64,000 nt of DNA from Dietzia sp. ANT_WB102 (GCF_008369165.1 NZ_VOBA01000001.1:806001-870000), one strand, 5' to 3'. Numbered from the stretch's first letter, positions 33,738 through 42,192 are shown. The notes: a model not told the origin generated them from the letters alone. Program-made: numbers and translations.

Positions 33738-34139
33738 ATGAGCCCCACAGACCACGGCCCGAACCCTTTCGTCGTCGACATCGAGGACGCCACGCTCGCC
33801 AACGACAACTACCGGACCACCCTGTGGACGGGATCGCACATGCAGCTCACCGTCATGAGCATCAAACCCGGGGATGACATCGGACTCGAGGTCCACGAGG
33901 ACCACGACCAGTTCCTGCGCGTCGAGGCAGGCACAGGCCGCGTCGAGATGGGGCCCGCGAAGGACCAGCTCGACTACGTCCGCGAGGTCTCCGACGACTG
34001 GGTCATCCTCGTCCCCGCCGGGAGCTGGCACAACGTCACCAACACCGGTGACCAGGACCTCAAGGTGTACTCCCTGTACGCGCCGCCGGAGCACGCGCAC
34101 GGCACGGTCCACCCGACCAAGGCGGACGGCGCCCACTGA
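33738..34139 (+). CDS. Cupin domain protein
   Basis: A 133-residue single-domain cupin. Motif 1 is seen in GLEVHEDHDQFLRVEAG (His, His, Glu metal ligands) and motif 2 in VPAGSWHNVTNTG. The length and the start NPFVVDIEDATLANDNYRTTLWTG resemble the small cupins often annotated as mannose-6-phosphate isomerase-like, whose function is not established. The ATG at 33738 follows ACAGGA. A long hairpin follows the stop. Confidence 0.85.
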   Translation: MSPTDHGPNPFVVDIEDATLANDNYRTTLWTGSHMQLTVMSIKPGDDIGLEVHEDHDQFLRVEAGTGRVEMGPAKDQLDYVREVSDDWVILVPAGSWHNVTNTGDQDLKVYSLYAPPEHAHGTVHPTKADGAH

Positions 34140-34147
34140 CCTGACGA

Positions 34148-34196
34148 GACGCCTCGGGCCCGGTTCGGTGACTCACCGGACCGGGCCCGAGGCGTC
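34148..34196. terminator. Long bidirectional hairpin terminator
   Basis: Arms at 34148-34170 and 34174-34196 pair over 23 bases with a single G-U wobble and a three-base loop. It lies between the converging cupin and metal-ATPase genes. Confidence 0.75.
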
Positions 34197-34232
34197 GTTC
34201 GAGGTCAAGCCATCGTCGATCTCAGGCCGAAA

Positions 34233-36185
34233 TCATGCCGGGACGACCTCGCGGTGGTCCCCGCCGCTCACCCTGGAGACGACGGCGCGGTTCGCGCCGG
34301 CCCGCCTGCGCATCAAGCGCATCGCGTTGACGATCACGACCAGCACAGACGCCTCGTGGACGAGCATGCCGATCGACATGGTCACTCCGCCGGCGAAGAC
34401 ACCGGCCAGCAAGACGACGACGGTGATCATCGCGATGGCGATGTTCTGACGCATCACCGACACGGTGCGCTTGGCTAGATCGATGGCGTGCGGCAGCTTC
34501 AGCAGGTCATCGCCCATGAGCGCGATGTCCGCGGTCTCCACTGCTACCGCCGACCCGGCGGCGCCCATCGCGACACCGATGTCCGCGGTGGCCAGCGCTG
34601 GGGCGTCATTGACGCCGTCGCCGACCATGGCCACGGTGTGGCCCGCCCGCTGCAGCTCAGTGACCGCATCCAGCTTGTCCTCCGGCAGGAGGCCCGCCCG
34701 GATCTCGTCCACACCGGTCGCCGCGCCTACCGCCTCCGCGACCAGCGGGACGTCGCCGGTGAGCATGATGACTTTCTCGACACCGGATTCGTGGAGTTGC
34801 GCGACCATGTCGGCGGCATCGGCGCGGATGGTGTCCGCTACCGCGATGACACCGGCCACCTCGTCGTCGACAGCGATGATCATCGGGGTCTTGCCGTCGC
34901 GGGCGAAATCCTCTGCCGCCCGTGCCGCCCCGCCGTCGTCGGCGATCCCGAACTCGTCCAGGAGTGCCTGGTTGCCGATGAGGACGCGATGCCCGTCGAC
35001 CTGCGCTGTCAGTCCCTTACCCGCGACGGGCCGGACAGACTCTGGGGTGTCGTAGGCGATCCCCTCCGCCGAGGCCGCCTCGAGGATCGGGCGAGCCAGC
35101 GGGTGTTCGGAGCCGGCTTCACCGCCCGCGGCCAGCGCCAGGACGTCGGCGCGGTTCCTGCCCGGGGCGAGGACGAGGACATCTGTCAGCTCGGGGCGCC
35201 CCTCGGTGAGGGTGCCGGTCTTATCGACGGCGACGACGTCGATCTTCGCCGAGGTCTCCAGGTACTCGCCGCCCTTGATGAGGATGCCGTTGCGGGCCGC
35301 CCGGCCGATGCCGGCGACGATCGCGACGGGGATCGAGATGACCAGTGCTCCCGGGCAGCCGATCACCAGCAGGGTCAGTGCCAGCACCACGTCACCGCTG
35401 ATCAGGCCCGCGACCAGCGCGAGCACCATGATGCCCGGGGTGTACCACTTGGAGAAGCGGTCGATGAAGCTCTGGGTTCGGGCCTTTGCGTCCTGGGCTT
35501 CCTCGACGCGGTGGATGATCCGCGCCAGGGTGGTGTCCGCGCCGATTCCGGTCGCCAGCACGTGGAGGAACCCCCCACGGGACACTGTGCCGGCGAACAC
35601 CTGGTCCCCCTTGGACTTCTCCACGGGGATCGACTCGCCGGTGATCGAGGCCTCGTCGAGTGCACCCGACCCGGCGACGACCTGACCATCCACAGGAACC
35701 TTTGCGCCGTTCTTGACCAGCACGATCTCGCCCTGCCGGACTTGACCGGCCGGGACCTCCACCTGGTCGCCGTCCCGCATGACCACCGCGACGTCAGGTG
35801 CGACGGCCACGAGCTCAGCCAGGGCAGAGCGGGTCTTGTTGAGGGTGGCCGACTCCAGGGCGTGGCCGATGGCGAACAAGAAGGTGACGGCGGCCGCCTC
35901 CCAGTAGTTGCCGATGATGATCGCACCGATCGCCGCGACCGAGACCAACAGGTCGATCCCGATGTGGCGGACGAGTAGGGCGTCGACGGCCTTCTTGACG
36001 ATTGGCGCGCCAGCCACGACCGCGGCGGCGAGCATGAACGCATCGCCCAGCACCGCCCCGTCGGCGGCCAGCCCGCGCAAATCCGTGCCCGCGACACCGG
36101 ACGCGATGAACGATCCGATGATGAGCAGACCTGACAGGATCGGGACGAACCAACGTCCGTAAATCCATCCGCGAATAGTAGTCAT
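34233..36185 (-). CDS. Heavy-metal P1B-type ATPase with a CPG motif
   Basis: A 650-residue metal-exporting P-type ATPase. It has the actuator loop ASITGESIPVEK, the phosphorylation site Asp321 in DKTGTLTEG, the HP dipeptide in SEHPLARP, and hinge motif MVGDGVNDAPALATAD. There is no N-terminal metal-binding HMA domain. The transmembrane metal motif is C277-P-G instead of CPC, CPH or SPC, and the last helices carry MLVHEASVLVVIVNAMRL. The metal is therefore uncertain (Zn/Cd/Pb or Co classes come closest). GGAGAGGG precedes the ATG at 36185. A stand-alone HMA protein gene lies upstream in the same orientation, and both have the same 20-bp motif in front. Confidence 0.9.
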   Translation of the reverse strand: MTTIRGWIYGRWFVPILSGLLIIGSFIASGVAGTDLRGLAADGAVLGDAFMLAAAVVAGAPIVKKAVDALLVRHIGIDLLVSVAAIGAIIIGNYWEAAAVTFLFAIGHALESATLNKTRSALAELVAVAPDVAVVMRDGDQVEVPAGQVRQGEIVLVKNGAKVPVDGQVVAGSGALDEASITGESIPVEKSKGDQVFAGTVSRGGFLHVLATGIGADTTLARIIHRVEEAQDAKARTQSFIDRFSKWYTPGIMVLALVAGLISGDVVLALTLLVIGCPGALVISIPVAIVAGIGRAARNGILIKGGEYLETSAKIDVVAVDKTGTLTEGRPELTDVLVLAPGRNRADVLALAAGGEAGSEHPLARPILEAASAEGIAYDTPESVRPVAGKGLTAQVDGHRVLIGNQALLDEFGIADDGGAARAAEDFARDGKTPMIIAVDDEVAGVIAVADTIRADAADMVAQLHESGVEKVIMLTGDVPLVAEAVGAATGVDEIRAGLLPEDKLDAVTELQRAGHTVAMVGDGVNDAPALATADIGVAMGAAGSAVAVETADIALMGDDLLKLPHAIDLAKRTVSVMRQNIAIAMITVVVLLAGVFAGGVTMSIGMLVHEASVLVVIVNAMRLMRRRAGANRAVVSRVSGGDHREVVPA

Positions 36186-36262
36186 AACCCTCTCCTCAAC
36201 AAATCCGGTCCACCGGTGTGAGACGGCATTCCCGCCCCTTTTTTCGGGACCTGATGACGTCA

Positions 36263-36317
36263 CCATACGAATGGACCGGGAAAACAAACATGACGGTGAT
36301 CAATTAATCGCAATCGG
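36263..36317. promoter_or_regulatory. Candidate metal-regulator site upstream of the P-type ATPase
   Basis: GATCAATTAATCGCAATCGG (36298-36317) matches 17 of 20 bases with a copy at 36786-36805 in front of the HMA gene. A short inverted repeat CCAT-ACGA-ATGG lies at 36263-36274, nearer the gene. Confidence 0.5.
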
Positions 36318-36421
36318 GGTCGCGAGCGTCCGCACGGTTCGGAATGTGTGGAGACGCGACTGCGCCGCCCCGGGGACCGGAGTCCTCAGGGCGGCGGGGC
36401 GGTGGGGCAGTGAGCGGGCGT

Positions 36422-36472
36422 GGTGACTCAGAAGGTGCGGTGACTCAAGAGGCGCGGTGACTCAGAAGGCGC
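36422..36472. repeat. Three 17-bp tandem repeats over the end of the HMA gene
   Basis: Units at 36422-36438, 36439-36455 and 36456-36472 share GGTGACTCA followed by AGAAGGYGC-like bases. The third includes the stop codon of the leftward HMA gene, and each earlier unit carries another TGA on that strand. Confidence 0.8.
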
Positions 36473-36695
36473 TGGGACGCGCCTTGTAACCGGCCTTGGC
36501 GACGGCAGCCACGATGTCCTCGACGCTGGAGACCTCGGGGTCGTGATCGACCTCGATCCGTGAGGAGGCGAAGTGCACCTCCACCGACCCGACCCCCTTG
36601 AGCCGCCCGACCTGCTTCTCGATCTTGGATACACAGGACGGGCAGGAGAACCCCTCCGCACGCAAGACACTGTGGATGACATTCTTGACAGCCAT
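36462..36695 (-). CDS. Heavy-metal-associated (HMA) domain metallochaperone
   Basis: A 77-residue single HMA domain, ferredoxin-like fold. The metal-binding site is C18-P-S-C21 in GFSCPSC, and KGVGSVEVHFASSRIEVDHD follows as expected. It is a CopZ-like chaperone that would hand metal to the P-type ATPase encoded 277 bases downstream, which lacks its own HMA domain. AAAGGGAA precedes the ATG. Its 3' end lies in a 17-bp tandem repeat. Confidence 0.88.
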   Translation of the reverse strand: MAVKNVIHSVLRAEGFSCPSCVSKIEKQVGRLKGVGSVEVHFASSRIEVDHDPEVSSVEDIVAAVAKAGYKARPSAF

Positions 36696-36785
36696 GACGT
36701 TCCCTTTCTTCTCGGTCGCGGTCGGCGCCTTCTGCGCCGATCAACTCTCAAGTTATCGGGTGTCATAAAGTCGGACACTGACGCA

Positions 36786-36807
36786 GATCAATTAACCGCA
36801 TGCGGTT
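36786..36807. promoter_or_regulatory. Candidate metal-regulator site upstream of the HMA gene
   Basis: The second copy of the 20-bp motif (36786-36805) overlaps a perfect 14-bp palindrome, AACCGCATGCGGTT (36794-36807). It lies 91 bases before the HMA start, a spacing similar to the first copy and the ATPase. Confidence 0.5.
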
Positions 36808-36923
36808 TTCCGGCGCCCCACTTTCCACCATTCCGGTTCGTCTTTCTGCTAATCATGACGACAATGGGAAAGGGCCCGGTCCCTCAGCGGGGCGGGCTCA
36901 TCCGGTGAAAGGCAGGGAATCTG

Positions 36924-37607
36924 ATGAGTCCGACACGCAATGAGCGGCATGGCGATGCGGCGAGGGCCCGTGGACGCGCGACGAGCGAGGACGTCGCCCG
37001 GGCCTACGGGGAGCGCGCGGATGCGCTGGCCCACGTGCTCGGCAGGACGGTGGCTCCCGACGACCCCGACCGCGGGATCATCGAATCGTGGGCGAGTGGC
37101 GTCCCCGGGCGGATCCTCGACGTCGGCTCGGGCACGGGGCGATGGACCGCGCACCTCGCGGCACGAGGGCACGCAGTCGAGGGACTCGAGCCCGCCGCTC
37201 CGTTCGTCGACATGGCCCGGGAGTCCTTCCCCGCGGTGACCTTCCGGCACGCACAGGTCTCCGACCTGGACGAGACGGACGACCGGTGGGCCGGAATCCT
37301 GGCCTGGTACTCGCTCATCCACATGGATGACCGGGAGCTTCCCGCGGCGCTCGCGACTCTGCACCGGGTGCTCGAGGCGGACGGGCACCTGCTCCTATCG
37401 TTCTTCTCCGGCTCCGACTACGCGCCGATCGCCCATCCGGCAGCGACGGCGTATCTCTGGCCGATGGACGACATGGTCACCGCGCTGGATAGGGCCGGAT
37501 TCCGGATCACCGGTCAGCGGACGATGCCGGGGGCGCCGCACGCCGTCGTGACCGCCCGGGCCGTCGCCCGACAGCCATCCGTCGACGGCCGGTCCGATCG
37601 GTCATGA
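36924..37607 (+). CDS. Class I SAM-dependent methyltransferase
   Basis: A 227-residue methyltransferase. SAM motif I is GRILDVGSGTGRWTAHLA (about 62-79), the acidic residue after strand 2 is in VEGLEPAAPFV, and motif IV-like WAGILAWYSLIHM follows, typical of the Methyltransf_11/25 group. No substrate-specific features are visible. It precedes the glutaminase gene by 12 bases and may be in the same mRNA. Confidence 0.82.
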   Translation: MSPTRNERHGDAARARGRATSEDVARAYGERADALAHVLGRTVAPDDPDRGIIESWASGVPGRILDVGSGTGRWTAHLAARGHAVEGLEPAAPFVDMARESFPAVTFRHAQVSDLDETDDRWAGILAWYSLIHMDDRELPAALATLHRVLEADGHLLLSFFSGSDYAPIAHPAATAYLWPMDDMVTALDRAGFRITGQRTMPGAPHAVVTARAVARQPSVDGRSDRS

Positions 37608-37619
37608 CACGCTGGTGAC

Positions 37620-38876
37620 GTGAAGACGCCGGTACCTGACTATCTGCTCGAAATCCGTAATGCCTGCTCGGTCGGCGATGACGGTCAGCTCGCCGACTAC
37701 ATCCCCGAACTCGCGGCCGTGGACCCCGACCGGTTCGCGGTGGCCGCCTGCACGATGGACGGCATCGTCTACACCGCTGGCGACGCCGACGCGGAGTTCA
37801 CCATCCAGTCGATGAGCAAGCCGTTCGCCTACGCTCTGGCCCTGCGGGATCGCGGGATCGAGGCGGTGCTGAAGAAGGTCCAGGTGGAGCCGTCCGGCGA
37901 CGCGTTCAACCAGATCTCCCTGGACCGCGAGACGGGCCGGCCCCGCAATCCGATGATCAACATCGGCGCCATCACCACACACACGCTCGTAGGGCCGGAG
38001 GATGCCACCGGGGAGGAACGCGACCAGGCGCTGTATGAGGGGCTCTCGGCGTTCGCGGGGCGGCCACTCGAAGTGCATTCGGCCGTGCTGGACTCCGAGT
38101 TGCGCACGGCCTTCCGTAACCGGGCCATGGCCAACCTGGTGCGGGCCGGCGAGATCATCGACGTGGACCCCGATGAGGCGGTCCGCGGTTACACGCGGCA
38201 GTGTGCCTATCGGGTGACTGTGCGGGATCTGGCGGTGATGGCGGTGACGCTGGCGACGGGGGGCGTCAATCCGGTCACGCACGAGCGGGTGGTGTCGGCG
38301 CGGGTCGCCCGGCAGGTGCTCGCCGTGATGGCGACCTGCGGGATGTACGACGCCGCCGGCGACTGGATGTCCACGGTCGGGATCCCGGCGAAGAGCGGGG
38401 TGTCCGGGGGGATCCTCGGTGCCCTGCCCGGGCAGGTCGGTCTCGGTGTGTTCTCCCCGCGGCTCGACGAGCACGGTCACAGTGTCGAGGGCGTGCGCAC
38501 CTTCGAGCGGCTGTCCCGCGACCTCGAGTTGCACCTGATGAACACCACCGTCACGGAGGTGGAGGCGGTCCGTTCGGTGCGGTTCGACGAGGTCTCCGGG
38601 CGGCGCACCTTCCGGCTCCAGGGGCCCATGACGTTCGCCAGTGCCGAGCAGGTGCTGCGGCGTCTCGCCGAGATCCCCGAGGGGCCAGGGGAGGTGACCC
38701 TGGACTTCAGTCGCGTGTCGTCGGTCAACTCCAGCGCACGCCGCATGCTGCTTGAAGCGATGCGTCGACTGTCGGTCGACGGTCACGTCGTGGGGCTGGC
38801 GGACCCGGGCAGACGCCTGCCCCAGCCGGACCTGGGTGACGGGACTCGACCGGTCACCAGGCGCGCGGCGCGGTAG
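37620..38876 (+). CDS. glsA: Glutaminase fused to a C-terminal STAS domain
   Basis: A 418-residue protein. Residues 1-300 form a serine-beta-lactamase-fold glutaminase, which hydrolyses glutamine to glutamate and ammonia. The catalytic pair is Ser64 and Lys67 in TIQSMSKPFAYA, and PRNPMINIGAI, RNRAMANLVRAG and SGVSGGILGALPG are family signatures. The C-terminal part (about 320-400) is a STAS domain (LDFSRVSSVNSSARRMLLEAM), as found in anti-sigma antagonists and sulfate transporters. The GTG start lies 12 bases after the methyltransferase stop. The fusion may let another signal regulate the enzyme; that is inference. Confidence 0.92.
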   Translation: MKTPVPDYLLEIRNACSVGDDGQLADYIPELAAVDPDRFAVAACTMDGIVYTAGDADAEFTIQSMSKPFAYALALRDRGIEAVLKKVQVEPSGDAFNQISLDRETGRPRNPMINIGAITTHTLVGPEDATGEERDQALYEGLSAFAGRPLEVHSAVLDSELRTAFRNRAMANLVRAGEIIDVDPDEAVRGYTRQCAYRVTVRDLAVMAVTLATGGVNPVTHERVVSARVARQVLAVMATCGMYDAAGDWMSTVGIPAKSGVSGGILGALPGQVGLGVFSPRLDEHGHSVEGVRTFERLSRDLELHLMNTTVTEVEAVRSVRFDEVSGRRTFRLQGPMTFASAEQVLRRLAEIPEGPGEVTLDFSRVSSVNSSARRMLLEAMRRLSVDGHVVGLADPGRRLPQPDLGDGTRPVTRRAAR

Positions 38877-38900
38877 CCGGAGCTCGTTTCGGGGGCGGGG

Positions 38901-39830
38901 TCATACGGCGGCCCCGTTCGCGGCCAGGGCAGTGCGGACCGTGTCCGGTGCGGTCCTCATCGAGTGCTCGAACGCAGGCACCCGGCGGGAGGCGTTCATG
39001 AAATGGGCACTCAACCCGGCGAGGTCGGTGGGAGTGGGCAGAATCGGGACAACGGTGGTCCCGCGCGCGCGGGCGGCGGCGATCTCGGCGTGCAGGACGG
39101 TGGACATCGGGCGGCGGATCAGCCGGTATTCGATGCGGCCCCCGGCGCCGGGGATGCGGACGCCGGGAGCCGAAGCCATCGGGGCGATCACGTAGACGAG
39201 ATCGGCGTCCTCGGGTGTGATCAGGTCGACGGATGCGGTCGAACCCATGCCGCCGTCGACGAAGATCCTGTCGCCGACGGGGACCGGTGGCATCCACCCC
39301 GGGGTCGCCCACGAGGCCCGCAACGCCTCGCCGACGGTGGCGATCGGTGAGCCTGGGGCGCCGAACAGGACCCGTTCACCGGCCCGCACGTCGTAAGCGA
39401 CCATCCAGGCCGCCGGGTGGGGGAGCCAGGCCCCGACCTCGAAGCCCTCGGCCAGCCGCTGCAGCCAGCTGGCGTCACCGCGGCCGGTGGGCGCGATACC
39501 GGCGAAGGCGGCCAGCCCGGAATGCGTGCGGAGCAGGCGGGGATTGAGCAGGGGTAGCCGGGGCCGGGGCGGTCGCCCAGGCGGGACGGAGGCGATGTGT
39601 TCACGGAGCCTCGGGTCGCACGCCTGCCAGCGCTGCATACACACCAGCTCGTCGACCCCTACGCCGCCGGCGAGCATGGTCACCAACTCGGCCCCAGCCG
39701 AGGTCCCCAGCAGGACGTCCGCCTCGCGGGGGTCGAATCCTGTCTGTTCGGTGAGGGCGTGAAGGGCAGCGATCATCCACGCGCCGCCGATCGTGCCGCC
39801 GCAGCCGAGGATGAGGGCGGTTCGGCTCAT
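38901..39830 (-). CDS. Patatin-like phospholipase family protein
   Basis: A 309-residue patatin-fold lipid hydrolase. The glycine-rich oxyanion loop is LGCGGTIGGAW at the N-terminus, the nucleophile Ser44 is in GTSAGAE, and the catalytic Asp is in FVDGGMGS (around residue 200). It lacks a signal peptide. Actinobacteria carry many such proteins and natural substrates are mostly unknown. It is the third gene, with small gaps, after the hydrolase and Ddn-like genes on the same strand. Confidence 0.87.
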   Translation of the reverse strand: MSRTALILGCGGTIGGAWMIAALHALTEQTGFDPREADVLLGTSAGAELVTMLAGGVGVDELVCMQRWQACDPRLREHIASVPPGRPPRPRLPLLNPRLLRTHSGLAAFAGIAPTGRGDASWLQRLAEGFEVGAWLPHPAAWMVAYDVRAGERVLFGAPGSPIATVGEALRASWATPGWMPPVPVGDRIFVDGGMGSTASVDLITPEDADLVYVIAPMASAPGVRIPGAGGRIEYRLIRRPMSTVLHAEIAAARARGTTVVPILPTPTDLAGLSAHFMNASRRVPAFEHSMRTAPDTVRTALAANGAAV

Positions 39831-39857
39831 CCGGCGGCCTCCTCGTTCTGCCCCCGG

Positions 39858-40295
39858 TTAATCTCGGGGCTCCAGTACGAACACGGGAATCGTCCGATCC
39901 GTGTTCTCCTGGTAGTCGCGGTAGTCCGGGTACACCGCGACCGCCCGATCCCACCACTGATCGCGCTCGGCGCCGCTGAGTTCGCGGGCCGTGTAGTCAC
40001 CGACCCGATCCTTGTCTCGGACCTCCACGTGCGGGTCGGCCTTGATGTTCCAGTACCAGACCGGGTGGGTGGGGGCCCCGCCCAGCGAGGCGACCGCTGC
40101 GTACGATCCCTCGTGCTCCACGCGCATCAGAGGAGTTTTGCGGAGCTTGCCGGACTTGCGACCGACCGAGGTCACGATGACCACGGGGATACCGGCGAGG
40201 TCGCTACCCTCGGCCCCGTCGGTCTTCTCGTAGGTCTCGACCTGCATCCGCACCCACTCGCTGGGACTGGGCTCGTACTCGCCGCTCAGTGGCAT
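39858..40295 (-). CDS. F420-type nitroreductase-family protein (Ddn-like)
   Basis: A 145-residue split-barrel flavin/deazaflavin-dependent oxidoreductase. [21 protein letters not shown] and [16 protein letters not shown] are signatures of the Ddn (deazaflavin-dependent nitroreductase) family, which use F420 in mycolate actinobacteria. A ribosome binding site GAGGAG precedes the ATG. The physiological substrate is probably a quinone, as for mycobacterial relatives; this is inferred from the family. Confidence 0.88.
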   Translation of the reverse strand: MPLSGEYEPSPSEWVRMQVETYEKTDGAEGSDLAGIPVVIVTSVGRKSGKLRKTPLMRVEHEGSYAAVASLGGAPTHPVWYWNIKADPHVEVRDKDRVGDYTARELSGAERDQWWDRAVAVYPDYRDYQENTDRTIPVFVLEPRD

Positions 40296-40369
40296 GTGTA
40301 CTCCTCGGTCGTGGGCATCCTTCGGCTGGTAGGGACACTACGCTGGGGCGGGGGCGGCCGAGGGGACGT

Positions 40370-41587
40370 TCATGCGAGATGGTCGGTGAAGCGTGCGACC
40401 GCCTCGACCACCGCGAGATACCGGGGTGACCGTACCGCGTCGAACCCGTGTTGGGCCCCGCGGAGTTCGGCGTAGACCACCGGGTTCGGCGACCCCGAGC
40501 GCAGATGCCGCACCAACCGCCTCGAGCCTTTGACCGGCGTGTATGTGTCGTGGGTGCCGTGAATGATCGCCACCGGCGGCGCGCTGGTGGCCGGGTGCCG
40601 TACCGGGTCGGAGATATCCTTGGACTCGCGACCTAGACGGCCGTAGTAGCCGTATAGTCCGACCGCGCCGTCGATCGCGGTGTCGGCGCCGGTGAACCCG
40701 GGTTGGAAGCGTGCGTCGCCCGCGGTGAGGGCAGCCATCATCGCGATGTGTGCGCCGGCCGAGCTGCCCGCAACCACGATTGGCGCGCCCGCTGGGATCC
40801 CGTGGGACGGGCCCTCGGTGCGGACCCAGTGGATGAGCCGCTTGATGTCCACCAGGTGCTGCGGGAATCCCGACTCCGGCGTGGAGGACAGGTGGTAGGT
40901 GGTGCTGATCGCCGCCCACCCGCGCCGCGCGTGGTCGAAGAGCATGGCCCGTGACTCCCGGCTCGGCCCGCCGGCCCTGAAGTGTCCACCGTGGATGTGG
41001 ATGAGCACGCCGCGGGCCGCGCGGCCTGTGGCACCGCTCGAGTACTCCTCGACAAGGCCGTCTGCACCGGTGTAAAGATCGAATCGGTTGGCCGTCGGGT
41101 CCGGCCCGTAGATCATGCCCCGGCGGGCCCGCACTTCTCGCGGGCGCAGCGGCCACGGGCGGAGCAGCACCACCGGCCAGGGCGTGCGGGGGAGGGGTAA
41201 GGGGCTCGTCGTCGTCGCTCTCGTCGTCACCCCTCCCGCGCCGCCCGCGCCTCCGTCGCTCAATCCCTCGCGCAGGGCGCGGTCGAGGGCGGCCCGCGCA
41301 GCGAGGTGACGTGCCACCACCACGCCGAGCCCCGCCCAGGTCAGCGCAGCCATCCCGACACCCACGCGGTCCGAGGCGCGGCGGCGTCGCCGGGCCAGCA
41401 CGGGGGCGGTCGCGGCTCCCACCACGGCGCCGACGTGGAGCGGAAGCTCCTGCGCGGGCAGGCTCCACACCCAGCCCGCGGTGGCGGCGGCGAACGGGCG
41501 ACGGATCGGCCGCAAGGCCAGGGCGGCGGATACCGCGGCGGGCGCGATCAGCACGGGCAGCGGCACGCGGGCGGACGGTCTCGGCAT
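40370..41587 (-). CDS. Alpha/beta hydrolase with N-terminal membrane segments
   Basis: A 405-residue protein. The first 110 residues hold two or three hydrophobic segments with Arg-rich turns. The rest is an HSL-type (lipase/esterase) hydrolase: oxyanion motif HIHGGHFRAGG, nucleophile Ser in VVAGSSAGAHIAMM, Asp in IHGTHDTYTP, and His in AQHGFDAV. It resembles membrane-anchored mycobacterial Lip proteins, acting on short-chain or membrane esters. It starts three bases after the pyrimidine-dimer glycosylase gene stop, so both are likely co-transcribed. Confidence 0.85.
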   Translation of the reverse strand: MPRPSARVPLPVLIAPAAVSAALALRPIRRPFAAATAGWVWSLPAQELPLHVGAVVGAATAPVLARRRRRASDRVGVGMAALTWAGLGVVVARHLAARAALDRALREGLSDGGAGGAGGVTTRATTTSPLPLPRTPWPVVLLRPWPLRPREVRARRGMIYGPDPTANRFDLYTGADGLVEEYSSGATGRAARGVLIHIHGGHFRAGGPSRESRAMLFDHARRGWAAISTTYHLSSTPESGFPQHLVDIKRLIHWVRTEGPSHGIPAGAPIVVAGSSAGAHIAMMAALTAGDARFQPGFTGADTAIDGAVGLYGYYGRLGRESKDISDPVRHPATSAPPVAIIHGTHDTYTPVKGSRRLVRHLRSGSPNPVVYAELRGAQHGFDAVRSPRYLAVVEAVARFTDHLA

Positions 41588-41590
41588 GAT

Positions 41591-42025
41591 TCAGGCCTCC
41601 GGTAGGGATGCCCGTTCCCAGGCGGCCACCGGCCCCGGGACCAGGTCGAACATCGGATGGGGATGCGGCGCGACGAGCTGGTCCAGCCACGGCGGGTCGC
41701 GTTCGATCACCTTCGCACGCAGGTGGGCCCACTCCAACGCGAGCTGCCCGTCGGTGAGCGGGAGCCGGTCAGGGCCGGGAGGCAGGACGACGCGGTCGCG
41801 GTCGAATCGGTAGCCGCGCGCGTCGGCGGCGTCGGCGAGCCCGTGCAGCCAGGTGGCGACCCCCGCGACCGGATCGACCAGGGTGCGGAAGCGCTCGAGC
41901 TGCGGATGGCTCCGATAGCCCGTGGTCAGCCCGCGGAGAACTTTCTGGGCCAGGAGCCCCTCGCGCCACCCGGCGACCAGCGCCGCGCGGTCGAGCAGGA
42001 TCGGATCGATGCTCCACAGGCGCAT
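41591..42025 (-). CDS. Pyrimidine dimer DNA glycosylase family protein
   Basis: A 144-residue member of the family related to T4 endonuclease V (Pyr_excise). MRLWSIDPILLDRAALVAGWREGLLAQKVLRG and YRSHPQLERF are the family signature, as is the late WAHLRAKVIERDPPW. T4 endonuclease V cleaves the glycosyl bond at UV-induced thymine dimers; cellular homologues are only presumed to do the same. A TATACT box ends seven bases before the ATG, suggesting a leaderless mRNA. It heads a short operon with the hydrolase. Confidence 0.8.
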   Translation of the reverse strand: MRLWSIDPILLDRAALVAGWREGLLAQKVLRGLTTGYRSHPQLERFRTLVDPVAGVATWLHGLADAADARGYRFDRDRVVLPPGPDRLPLTDGQLALEWAHLRAKVIERDPPWLDQLVAPHPHPMFDLVPGPVAAWERASLPEA

Positions 42026-42032
42026 TCCGGCG

Positions 42033-42038
42033 AGTATA
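42033..42038 (-). promoter_or_regulatory. Predicted -10 box for the dimer glycosylase gene, leaderless spacing
   Basis: On the minus strand TATACT ends seven bases before the ATG at 42025, and no ribosome binding site fits in between. Confidence 0.45.
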
Positions 42039-42081
42039 GGTGCGCACGGTGCTGCCGCAGGGAGCGAACGAGGAGACCGCC

Positions 42082-42180
42082 ATGACGACGACGCCGACCA
42101 TCGACGAGGTTATGGCCTACCCGCCCGCGCGGAGTCACTGCGTGCAGCGTTCTCCCAGGAGCCGATCGAAGATCCGATGA
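42082..42180 (+). pseudogene. Short reading frame cut by a 62-bp element, possible gene remnant
   Basis: An ATG with AGGAG seven bases upstream opens a frame encoding MTTTPTIDEVMAYPPA, which looks like a real protein N-terminus. At 42131 it runs into the 62-bp repeat element and stops 16 codons later, giving only 32 residues. I read it as the stump of a gene interrupted by the element or by a rearrangement at the cluster boundary. The original product cannot be named. Confidence 0.35.
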
Positions 42181-42192
42181 CTGAGTGACTCC
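42131..42192. repeat. 62-bp palindromic-ended element, left copy
   Basis: The element starts GGAGTCACT and ends CTGAGTGACTCC, so its termini are inverted repeats of at least nine bases. Its sequence matches the reverse complement of 50055-50116 at 43 of 62 positions by my count, with both ends and two inner blocks conserved. The two copies flank the glycosyltransferase cluster in opposite orientation. Confidence 0.8.
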
